Below are positions 1 to 5,692 of a stretch of DNA of 10,075 nucleotides, piece after piece. Positions within the stretch are counted from its first letter, which is position 1. Every line of letters starts with the position of its first letter. A model generated the notes under the pieces. It searched no databases and was not told the origin of the DNA. It was given only the letters and a program-made list of their open reading frames with translations. The DNA comes from CAJAQL01 sp964442965 (GTDB lineage: Bacteria > Patescibacteriota > Minisyncoccia > UBA6257 > 2-01-FULL-56-20): NCBI GenBank assembly GCA_964442965.1, contig CAYUBE010000026.1, positions 1 to 10,075 of the forward strand. The letters run 5' to 3'. The translations under genes were made by a program, and so were the position numbers.

Positions 1-53
1 GCTCCGCGAAGCGCGGCAAAATTTTTTAGGAAATGAGAACTCTGTGATTCTTG
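1..53. other. Left edge, non-coding, with a short GC-rich hairpin
   Basis: No gene is visible in these bases. CCGCG and CGCGG at about 4-16 can pair around a 3-base loop, followed at a few bases' distance by a T run (about 22-27). This could be a weak terminator for a plus-strand gene lying to the left of the window, but the T run does not directly follow the stem, so the call is uncertain. Confidence 0.25.
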
Positions 54-125
54 TGCCGATGGCAGGGATCGAACCTGCGACCTTGGCCTTATGAAAGCCC
101 TGCTCTACCACTGAGCTACATCGGC
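54..125 (-). tRNA. tRNA with CAT anticodon (elongator Met, or Ile2)
   Basis: On the minus strand this folds as a full cloverleaf. The acceptor stem GCCGATG/CATCGGC is perfect, with discriminator A. The D stem is GCTC/GAGC around a short loop, the anticodon loop is TTCATAA (anticodon CAT), and the T arm is GCAGG-TTCGATC-CCTGC. The G1-C72 pair argues against an initiator tRNA. CAT could also be an Ile2 tRNA read as AUA after lysidine modification; the sequence does not decide between them. The anticodon stem (GGGCT/GGCCA) has a T.G wobble and a G.A mismatch at the outer pair, so it is weaker than usual. The genomic bases after the discriminator read CAA, so CCA must be added after transcription, presumably by the nucleotidyltransferase encoded at 5693-7201. 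Confidence 0.93.
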
Positions 126-150
126 ATATACAGATTGCGACAGCATGAAG

Positions 151-179
151 ATGCTACCGCATTTTCCCTTCATTTTCAA
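151..179 (-). promoter_or_regulatory. Probable promoter of the tRNA(CAT) gene
   Basis: On the minus strand, TTGAAA (174-179) is followed after 17 bases by TAGCAT (151-156), a plausible -35/-10 pair. It lies about 25 bases upstream of the tRNA 5' end, leaving room for a short leader removed by RNase P. Confidence 0.4.
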
Positions 180-210
180 TATTTTCAAGATTTCTTTTTA
201 GAGAACATTA

Positions 211-246
211 TTTCACTTGTTTATTTAATTAAATAAACAAGTGAAA
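211..246. repeat. Perfect 36-bp palindrome
   Basis: The half sequence TTTCACTTGTTTATTTAA is followed directly by its exact reverse complement with no spacer. It lies between the divergent tRNA gene and gpmI. It is AT-rich and no T run follows on either strand, so it is not a standard terminator. It could form a cruciform or act as a protein-binding site. The outer TTTCAC/GTGAAA arms resemble the two halves of the common ParB site parS, but they are 24 bases apart rather than adjacent. Confidence 0.85.
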
Positions 247-300
247 CGGGGAACCAAGAAAAAAATGATTTTGTTTCGCGCGTTTTCGAAAAATCTCGTT

Positions 301-328
301 TTGTACCATGTATTCATGGTAATATAAC
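301..328 (+). promoter_or_regulatory. Probable gpmI promoter overlapping a small hairpin
   Basis: TATAAC (323-328) is a good -10 box ending 5 bases before the gpmI ATG. TTGTAC (301-306) sits 16 bases upstream as a weak -35. Transcription would begin at or next to the start codon, giving a leaderless message. TACCATG/CATGGTA (304-310 and 315-321) form a 7-bp inverted repeat inside the promoter, a possible operator. Confidence 0.4.
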
Positions 329-333
329 TTCAT

Positions 334-1869
334 ATGGCGAAAAGAACTTTCGTTTTAATCGTACTTGACGGCTGGGGAATCGGCCGCAATGACGGATCGA
401 ATCCTATTTATACGGCGAAACCGGAGTCATTTGCGTGGCTTCATGATAATTATCCGATGACGAGCCTGCAGGCATCGGGCATCGCGGTCGGCCTGCCATG
501 GGGCGAGGTCGGGAACAGCGAAGTTGGCCACCTTACGCTCGGTGCCGGCAAAGTGCTCTACCAATATTATCCGAAGATCATGATGGCGATCCAGGACGGC
601 ACTTTTTTTGAGAACAAGGTTTTAAAGGAAGCTTGCGCCCATGCGCGCGCCTCGGGCGGTGCGATCAATTTCGCGGGGCTGCTCACCGAAGCGAATGTCC
701 ATGCGTCACTCGATCATCTGAAGGCGCTCATTAAAATGGCAGAGCAGGAAAAAGTATCGAAGATCAATCTTCATCTTTTTTCTGACGCGAAGGATAGTCC
801 GCCGCACACCGTCGAAAAGTTTTTAAAGGAGATCCCGAAAGAATATCTCGCGAGCCTGATGGGCCGCTATTACGCCATGGATCGCCAGGGCGACTGGCGG
901 CTCACGGAAACGGCGTACCAGACGATGACGGGGCAGGCTGGGCAAATAGTCGATGATCCGATTCCGCCCATTGAGGCAAACTACAAGAAAGGCGTTACGG
1001 AAGAATATCTCCCCCCGATGCGTTTTTCTGGTGACAAAAAAATCCAAGATGGCGACGCGCTCTTCTTCTTCAATTATCGCGAGGACAGCATTCGCCAACT
1101 CGCATCGTCGTTTATCGTAAAGCCATTCGATAAGTTCGCGACACTTGATTTCAAAAATCTTTATATTGCAACGATGAGCCACTATGATGACTCGTACAAC
1201 GTTCCGGTCGCATTTCCGGCGGATACGGTGAGTAATCCGATCGGCAAGGTGATTTCCGACCATGGACTGATTCAGCTTCGGCTCGCCGAAACCTATAAAT
1301 ATGCCCACGTCACTTATTTCTTCAACGGTTTGCGCGAGGCGCCATTTCTGAACGAATATCGCACCCTTATTCCGTCGCAGGAAAGCCTGCACCCCGAGGA
1401 ACATCCGGAGATGATGGCGAAGCCCATTACGGACCGTCTCGTCGAGGCGATGGAAAATCGCGCCTTCGATTTTATCCTGGTGAACTACGCGAATCCCGAT
1501 ACGATTGCGCATACCGCCGATTACAATGCCGGTGTCGCGGCCGTGCGTATCATTGATCGCGAGATCGGGCGCGTCATCAAAACGGCCGAAAGTTCGGGCG
1601 CTTTTGTCGCGATCACGGGCGACCATGGCAACATGGAAGAAATGATCAATCCAATGACCGGCCTTCCTGAAAGCCAGCACGATCCGAGTCCGGTGCCGCT
1701 CCATCTGATAGGGACGGAATTCAAGGGAAGGAGATTCATCAATCAAGATTCGCTTTTAGCAGAAACCTCAGGTTCGCTTGCCGACGTGGCGCCGACGCTC
1801 TTGGAAATTATGAACATTCCGAAGCCTCCCGAGATGACCGGCCGGAGCGTGCTGGACGGGCTCGTATAG
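334..1869 (+). CDS. gpmI: 2,3-bisphosphoglycerate-independent phosphoglycerate mutase
   Basis: Interconverts 3- and 2-phosphoglycerate in glycolysis and gluconeogenesis in the cytoplasm, using two metal ions and a phosphoserine intermediate. The 511-aa length is normal for the family. LDGWG near residue 11 carries the first metal ligand (Asp12). GNSEVGH (60-66) holds the phosphorylated Ser62. His123 is in NVHASLDH. NPDTIAH (387-392) and GDHGNMEE (428-435) supply the other metal ligands. The substrate pocket deviates from the Geobacillus enzyme as I recall it: Lys153 replaces Arg (DAKDSPP where DGRDTPP is usual), REDS replaces RPDR at 248-251, and TYK replaces TEK at 319-321. The catalytic residues remain. 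The ATG at 334 follows a -10 box by 5 bases with no Shine-Dalgarno, as for a leaderless message. An adjacent plus-strand partner is absent, so it is probably monocistronic. Confidence 0.95.
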   Translation: MAKRTFVLIVLDGWGIGRNDGSNPIYTAKPESFAWLHDNYPMTSLQASGIAVGLPWGEVGNSEVGHLTLGAGKVLYQYYPKIMMAIQDGTFFENKVLKEACAHARASGGAINFAGLLTEANVHASLDHLKALIKMAEQEKVSKINLHLFSDAKDSPPHTVEKFLKEIPKEYLASLMGRYYAMDRQGDWRLTETAYQTMTGQAGQIVDDPIPPIEANYKKGVTEEYLPPMRFSGDKKIQDGDALFFFNYREDSIRQLASSFIVKPFDKFATLDFKNLYIATMSHYDDSYNVPVAFPADTVSNPIGKVISDHGLIQLRLAETYKYAHVTYFFNGLREAPFLNEYRTLIPSQESLHPEEHPEMMAKPITDRLVEAMENRAFDFILVNYANPDTIAHTADYNAGVAAVRIIDREIGRVIKTAESSGAFVAITGDHGNMEEMINPMTGLPESQHDPSPVPLHLIGTEFKGRRFINQDSLLAETSGSLADVAPTLLEIMNIPKPPEMTGRSVLDGLV

Positions 1870-1880
1870 ATCTAGAGGAT

Positions 1881-1955
1881 GTCGTGCTGAGCAACGCGAA
1901 GCATCTTTTCTGAAATTTTCCTTAAGAGAGGATTCTTCGCTGCGCTCCGAATGAC
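1881..1955. repeat. Imperfect inverted repeat between convergent genes
   Basis: Bases 1881-1905 and the reverse complement of 1931-1955 match at 18 of 25 positions; both contain a GAGC core and the motif GCGAAG. The loop is about 25 bases. From memory, repeats of the type GTCATTC-GAGC-GCAGCGAAGAATC are dispersed in many bacterial genomes, so this may be one copy of such a family. It lies between the ends of gpmI and the Xer gene and may help end transcription from either side, although no clean T run follows. Confidence 0.6.
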
Positions 1956-1966
1956 AGCTACCACTT

Positions 1967-2857
1967 TTATCCTCTTCGTTTCCCGTGAAAGGTTTTGTGG
2001 ATTTCGTGAAGTTGTTTGTCGGTGAAGTGGGTGTAAATTTGCGTCGTTGAAATATTGGCGTGACCCAAAAGTTCCTGTACTGAGCGGAGATCGGCGCCGT
2101 TCATAAGGAGGTCGGTTGCGAAGCTGTGGCGGAGTTCATGGGCATGGACGGGTTTTGCGATGCCGGCCTGGAGTGCGCGCGATGCCACCACGCGTTCCGC
2201 CGATCGCGGCGTGATGCGCCCGATCACTGTTCCTGATTTATTGATGCTCACAAAGAGCGCCTCTTCGGCGTCGGCGCGTTTCGCAAGATAACGCTTGATG
2301 GCATCTTTTGCCGAAGCCGCGAGGAATACCACACGGATCTTGTCGCCTTTGCCGCGCACGGAGAATTCGCCCCGTTCGAGGTCAATATAGCGGTCGAGCG
2401 AGCAGAGTTCCGCGAGCCGGAGCCCGGTTGAAAAGAATGTTTCAAGAATCGCCTTGTCGCGGAGATCGCGCAGGCTGTCGGTTTTCGGTGCGGCGAGCAG
2501 GCGTTCGAGATCGCTGTATGCCAATGTTTCGATCTGGCGAGCGGGTGTTTTCGGAAGTTCGATCTTGTCCGGCGAGAGAGATTTTATGTCATGCTTCGCA
2601 AGGTACTTGAGGAAGTTTCTGATGGCGATCACATAATAGCTCTGTGTTATTTTCTTAATATCTCGTCGAGAGAGGTTCATTCGGAATTCGCGGACGAGCC
2701 GGTCCGTGATTTCTGAGGGCATTCTTATTTTCGCAAACTCCAAAAAAACATTCAGATAATGTTCATAATTTTCCCGCGTCTTCGGCGACCGATTTTTTTC
2801 GATTTCAAGATAAGAAAGATAATCGGCTATCAGCTTTTGAATCTCGCTCTGGGCCAT
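1967..2857 (-). CDS. xerC: XerC/XerD-type tyrosine recombinase
   Basis: Site-specific recombinase of the phage-integrase family, most likely resolving chromosome dimers at a dif site during division. With the start used here the protein has 296 aa, close to the usual 295-300 for Xer. Residues 5-90 form the N-terminal SAM-like DNA-binding domain. The catalytic set is complete: Arg147 in TGLRLAEL, Lys170/173 in RGKGDK, His240-x-x-Arg243 in HELRHSF, His266 in LLGHANIS and Tyr275 in QIYTHF. I chose the ATG at 2857 (protein MAQSEIQK) because the 12 further codons upstream read through the likely -10 box. Only one Xer is seen here, so whether it acts alone or with a partner cannot be told. Its gene stands apart from the mobile-looking module at the right end and near parAB, which supports a housekeeping role. 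Confidence 0.9.
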   Translation of the reverse strand: MAQSEIQKLIADYLSYLEIEKNRSPKTRENYEHYLNVFLEFAKIRMPSEITDRLVREFRMNLSRRDIKKITQSYYVIAIRNFLKYLAKHDIKSLSPDKIELPKTPARQIETLAYSDLERLLAAPKTDSLRDLRDKAILETFFSTGLRLAELCSLDRYIDLERGEFSVRGKGDKIRVVFLAASAKDAIKRYLAKRADAEEALFVSINKSGTVIGRITPRSAERVVASRALQAGIAKPVHAHELRHSFATDLLMNGADLRSVQELLGHANISTTQIYTHFTDKQLHEIHKTFHGKRRG

Positions 2858-2863
2858 ACATCC

Positions 2864-2869
2864 ATTATA
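2864..2869 (-). promoter_or_regulatory. -10 box of the xer gene
   Basis: On the minus strand this is a perfect TATAAT whose last base lies 6 bases before the ATG at 2857. No good -35 is visible and no Shine-Dalgarno lies between, so a leaderless transcript is likely. Confidence 0.5.
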
Positions 2870-2974
2870 TGTCGTAAAATGAAAGTAGAACACGCAGCAT
2901 GCTTACTGTTATGGTGGGTTTATTTTGACCCGTGTTTGATATAATGGAATTAATCTTTTATCGGACGATATAAA

Positions 2975-3298
2975 ATGGATCAAGTTCGAATTGCTCAAAC
3001 AAAGTACGCCAGGCTTTTATATGGCGCCCTCGCAAAACGAGGAGTCGAGTCTATTACTGAATATTACGATGGCCACAAGAGTGTTGACCTCGCCATACTC
3101 CCTGCTCAACTTTTTATTGAAGTAGACGGCGTACATCATCTCAATGATCCAAATCAGATTATCACAGACTTCAAGCGTGATTACTATTCAGAAAGAGATG
3201 GATTTTTCACATTACATATTCATAACGAAGATTTAAAAAATCATCTCAATAGTATTGCCGACGCCATTGTAGATGTTGTACGAGGAAATTCAAGATAG
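2975..3298 (+). CDS. Small DUF559/Vsr-like nuclease-fold protein
   Basis: A 107-aa protein resembling the compact PD-(D/E)XK nuclease fold of DUF559 and very-short-patch-repair (Vsr) proteins. A helix (about 3-22) leads into the core strands: VDLAI (37-41) gives a candidate catalytic Asp38, and LFIEVDGVHH (46-55) gives the E-x-D-G-x-x-H pattern typical of DUF559 (Glu49, Asp51). A charged helix (FKRDYYSERDGF) and a strand (FTLHIHNEDL) follow, as in that fold. DNA cleavage is inferred from the fold only; many DUF559 members have no known function. The coding sequence is visibly more AT-rich than gpmI and parB, which may indicate acquisition. A perfect TATAAT lies at 2940-2945, about 30 bases upstream, and no Shine-Dalgarno is visible. 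It ends 69 bases before parA, in the same direction. Confidence 0.6.
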   Translation: MDQVRIAQTKYARLLYGALAKRGVESITEYYDGHKSVDLAILPAQLFIEVDGVHHLNDPNQIITDFKRDYYSERDGFFTLHIHNEDLKNHLNSIADAIVDVVRGNSR

Positions 3299-3353
3299 CT
3301 GGGGTGGTTAGGATTGGGGAGACAAAAGCCTATGAACCGCGCGCGTTTCGCGA

Positions 3354-3359
3354 TATAAT
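3354..3359 (+). promoter_or_regulatory. -10 box of parA
   Basis: A perfect TATAAT ends 8 bases before the parA ATG. No strong -35 is seen 16-18 bases upstream and there is no Shine-Dalgarno. It probably drives parA-parB as one leaderless transcript. Confidence 0.5.
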
Positions 3360-3367
3360 AACGGTAT

Positions 3368-4222
3368 ATGGCACGGGTTATTGCGATTTGCAATCAGAAG
3401 GGCGGCGTTGGGAAAACGACGACAGCCGTGAATCTTGGCGCGTATCTGGCGCTTGCGGGCAGGCGGGTTCTGCTCGTCGATTTTGATCCGCAGGCGAACG
3501 CGAGTTCGGCGCTTGGCCACGATCAGGCGAAAGGAAGGCCCGCCTCCACTGAAGTTTCGGCGAGGCAAGGAAAAAGTATCTATCACGGCATCATCGGAGA
3601 AGCGACTCAGGAAGAGCTTATTTTGCCGAGCCAGATTTATAATTATCATTTTATTCCTGCCGCGCCGCATCTTGCGGGTGCGCTCGTGGAGCTTGTCGGC
3701 ATGCCGGAACGTGAATATTATCTCAGAAAATTTTTGAATCGCGTGCGGCATCAATACGATTACATTTTAATCGACCTGCCGCCGAGCTTGAGCTTGCTCG
3801 CGGTAAACGGACTCATGGCGGCGGATGAGGTCATCATTCCGGTCCAGGCAGAATATTACAGCCTGGAAGGACTGGGCCAGCTTTTGGAAACCATTGAACT
3901 CATCAAGAACAATCTCGATCATCCGATTGCGATTTCGGGTGCGCTCGTCACCATGTATAATAAGCGGGAGCATCTGAGCCGCGAGGTGGCGAAAAATCTC
4001 CGCGAACATTTTCCGCACCGTGTGTTCAGGGTTGAGATACCGCGGAGCGTCGCGCTTGCGGAGGCACCAAGCTACTCGAAGCCGGTTTTGCTCCATCGTC
4101 CGGATTCGACGGGCGCCGAAGCCTACCGGCGGCTGGCGGATGAGGTGATGGCAGACGAGATCACGACGGTCGTGCCCGAAGGCGTTGCCGCCAGCAAGGA
4201 CTTTGGAAATTTTAATCTATAA
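3368..4222 (+). CDS. parA: Chromosome-partitioning ATPase ParA (Soj family)
   Basis: A deviant-Walker ATPase that binds the nucleoid as an ATP dimer and moves ParB-bound origins apart. The 284-aa protein begins almost at the P-loop: NQKGGVGKTT (9-18) has both the signature lysine (Lys11) and the nucleotide-binding lysine (Lys16). Asp40 in VDFDPQAN is the A' motif, and ILIDLPPSL (133-141) is Walker B with Asp136. The short N-terminus, without a helix-turn-helix extension, matches chromosomal Soj-type ParA rather than the longer P1 plasmid type. Residues 52-80 hold a charged insertion (about QAKGRPASTEVSARQGK) between the switch and the next helix. parB follows 54 bases later in the same direction, and the pair surely acts together. 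Confidence 0.93.
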   Translation: MARVIAICNQKGGVGKTTTAVNLGAYLALAGRRVLLVDFDPQANASSALGHDQAKGRPASTEVSARQGKSIYHGIIGEATQEELILPSQIYNYHFIPAAPHLAGALVELVGMPEREYYLRKFLNRVRHQYDYILIDLPPSLSLLAVNGLMAADEVIIPVQAEYYSLEGLGQLLETIELIKNNLDHPIAISGALVTMYNKREHLSREVAKNLREHFPHRVFRVEIPRSVALAEAPSYSKPVLLHRPDSTGAEAYRRLADEVMADEITTVVPEGVAASKDFGNFNL

Positions 4223-4232
4223 ACATAAAAAA

Positions 4233-4265
4233 GAATCATGATTCATGAATCATGATTCATGAATC
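4233..4265. repeat. Tandem palindromic repeat in the parA-parB gap
   Basis: The 14-bp unit GAATCATGATTCAT occurs twice in tandem (4233-4246, 4247-4260), followed by GAATC. Each unit contains the palindrome AATCATGATT, and bases 4240-4265 form one perfect 26-bp palindrome. Its place directly before parB suggests an operator for the operon or a lineage-specific ParB-binding site. It does not resemble canonical parS (two GTTTCAC arms), so that role is inference only. Confidence 0.75.
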
Positions 4266-4276
4266 TCATCAAAATT

Positions 4277-5434
4277 ATGCTTGGCAAAGGATTGGAATCT
4301 CTCATACCGCAGAAGGGGAACGCCGCGAATAACGGTTCTGCCAATTCGGTTATTGTGCCGGCCGGAGGCGTAACGCAATCCGCCCCGCAGGATTTGCAGG
4401 ATATGTCCATGGGGGGGATAACGATTCCATCGCGAACGTTACCTCCCCAGCCGGTTCTGATTGATCTACCTGAGCCGGAAGAGGAACTAGACCTTCCTGC
4501 TCGTTCCGCCGAGCCAGTGGCATCTGCATTGCAAAATTCCGCCCAGTCGAGGTCGGACGAGCGAATAGTACCGCAACAAAAGAAAGACGGGCACGAGCCG
4601 CAGGATTATATTTTTCATATTGAAGTTGAAAAAATTCGCCCGAATCCGAGCCAGCCGCGGCGGGATTTCAATGACGACGCGATCCGCGAGATGGCGAATT
4701 CCATCCGCGAGTTCGGCATTCTCCAGCCAATCGTCCTTTCGAAAGTTGAGAAGGAGACGCCGAATGGCATCGATATCGAATACCAGCTTATCGCCGGCGA
4801 ACGCCGCTTGCGCGCCGCGAAATTGCTTGGTCTCCGCGTGGTGCCGGCGATCATCCGGAATGTCGATCTTGAACGCGAGAAGCTTGAGCTTGCCGTCATC
4901 GAAAATCTCCAGCGCGAAAATCTGAACGCCGTCGAAATGGCGCGCGCGTTCCAGCGGCTCCAGGAAGAATTCCGCATGACTCAGCGCGAGATCGCCGCGA
5001 AGCTCGGCAAAAGCCGCGAGACGGTCGCAAACACGATGCGCCTACTCGATCTGCCGGAATATATCCAGGATGCATTGCAGAAGGGGAATCTTTCCGAAAG
5101 TCATGCGCGGCTTTTGCTCGCCGTGGAAAATCCCGCCGCCCAGAAGCAGCTCTTCGACGATATCGCGGAACATGGGCTTACGACGCGCGACGTGAAAGAA
5201 CGCGTGAAGCGGTTCGGTACCGGCGGAGCCGGCCATCGCGGCCGCCCGTCGCTTGCGGCGATGGAAGCGAATTTGCCGCCCGAGATGCGCGTTTTGCAGG
5301 ATGAACTTTCTTCGTCTCTGGGTGCGCCGGTGCAGATCCAGAAAAGCGCAAGCTCCGGAAAGATCACGATATCGTTTTATTCACAGGAAGAATTGGAAAA
5401 TATTTTGAAAAAATTAGGCCAGGGGGAGGTATAA
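4277..5434 (+). CDS. parB: Chromosome-partitioning protein ParB (Spo0J/Noc family)
   Basis: A CTP-dependent DNA clamp that loads at parS sites and acts with ParA in origin segregation. With the start used here it has 385 aa, longer than most ParB because residues 12-110 form a low-complexity, Pro/Ser/Gln-rich linker. The short N-terminal motif MLGKGLESLI corresponds to the ParA-stimulating tip of other ParB proteins, which is why I prefer the ATG at 4277 to the one six codons upstream inside the repeat. The nuclease-like CTP-binding domain follows: IRPNPSQPRR (120-129), GERRLRA (174-180) and ENLQREN (209-215). A helix-turn-helix lies at about 234-256 (MTQREIAAKLGKSRETV). The C-terminal dimerisation region is about 334-385. 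No Shine-Dalgarno is visible; translation may depend on the parA transcript. Confidence 0.93.
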   Translation: MLGKGLESLIPQKGNAANNGSANSVIVPAGGVTQSAPQDLQDMSMGGITIPSRTLPPQPVLIDLPEPEEELDLPARSAEPVASALQNSAQSRSDERIVPQQKKDGHEPQDYIFHIEVEKIRPNPSQPRRDFNDDAIREMANSIREFGILQPIVLSKVEKETPNGIDIEYQLIAGERRLRAAKLLGLRVVPAIIRNVDLEREKLELAVIENLQRENLNAVEMARAFQRLQEEFRMTQREIAAKLGKSRETVANTMRLLDLPEYIQDALQKGNLSESHARLLLAVENPAAQKQLFDDIAEHGLTTRDVKERVKRFGTGGAGHRGRPSLAAMEANLPPEMRVLQDELSSSLGAPVQIQKSASSGKITISFYSQEELENILKKLGQGEV

Positions 5435-5443
5435 TATTCTGAT

Positions 5444-5482
5444 AAAAAAACGGCCGGACATCCTCTGTGAGAAGCCAGCCGT
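5444..5482 (-). terminator. Rho-independent terminator of the 37-aa gene
   Basis: In the minus-strand RNA, ACGGCUGG (5482-5475) pairs with CCGGCCGU (5457-5450), giving 8 pairs with one G.U, around a 17-base loop, followed directly by a run of six U (5449-5444). The G.U pair becomes a C.A mismatch on the plus strand and no T run follows there, so the terminator serves the minus strand only. It starts 3 bases after the stop codon at 5486. Confidence 0.8.
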
Positions 5483-5485
5483 CAC

Positions 5486-5599
5486 TTAGAATAAAAAATT
5501 CACAAGAATCAGTATCACTACAAAAATCACGATACTGATTGCCCATTTTAGGAAAGTTCCCGCTACAAGGAACAATCCTCTCTCTTCTAATGGATTCAT
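5486..5599 (-). CDS. 37-aa single-span membrane protein, unknown function
   Basis: A short but well-supported gene. The peptide starts MNPLEERGLFLVAG. A hydrophobic segment of about 18-20 residues (about 19-37, WAISIVIFVVILILV at its core) reaches nearly to the C-terminus. One negatively charged patch (Glu5, Glu6) lies near the start and Lys18 borders the span. It has its own promoter (TTGACA at 5647-5652), a consensus Shine-Dalgarno AGGAGG at 5605-5610, five bases before the ATG, and a terminator 3 bases after the stop. This full set of signals, unlike the leaderless neighbours, is why I call it real despite its size. I recognise no family. It could be a small membrane regulator or a toxin of the type I class; no antisense RNA or antitoxin is evident. 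It is transcribed away from cca. Confidence 0.75.
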   Translation of the reverse strand: MNPLEERGLFLVAGTFLKWAISIVIFVVILILVNFLF

Positions 5600-5604
5600 G
5601 ATGA

Positions 5605-5652
5605 CCTCCTATAGTCTGAGCCCAAGATAATACACAAAATATGCACTGTCAA
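5605..5652 (-). promoter_or_regulatory. Promoter and Shine-Dalgarno of the 37-aa gene
   Basis: On the minus strand, a perfect -35 TTGACA (5647-5652) is followed after 17 bases by TATCTT (5624-5629, 4 of 6 to consensus). Transcription would begin near 5617, giving a leader of about 18 bases that contains AGGAGG (5605-5610). It is the only strong Shine-Dalgarno I see in the window. Confidence 0.7.
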
Positions 5653-5677
5653 TATCCCAGAATTTCTCCCTTTCCTT

Positions 5678-5683
5678 TATAGT
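5678..5683 (+). promoter_or_regulatory. -10 box of cca
   Basis: TATAGT (5 of 6 to consensus) ends 9 bases before the cca ATG at 5693. No clear -35 or Shine-Dalgarno is seen, consistent with a leaderless start. It lies back to back with the promoter of the 37-aa gene. Confidence 0.4.
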
Positions 5684-5692
5684 TCTCTATAT

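Noticed and set aside
51..236. 61-codon plus-strand frame at the left edge
   Set aside because: Its first half is the antisense of the tRNA(CAT) gene and the rest lies in the promoter and palindrome region; no Shine-Dalgarno or motif.
823..1746. 307-codon frame antisense to gpmI
   Set aside because: Shadow of the gpmI codon pattern; the protein is His/Arg/Ile-rich with no recognisable domain, and gpmI is certain.
4233..4265. CRISPR array
   Set aside because: Units are 14 bp in direct tandem without spacers, and no cas gene is present.
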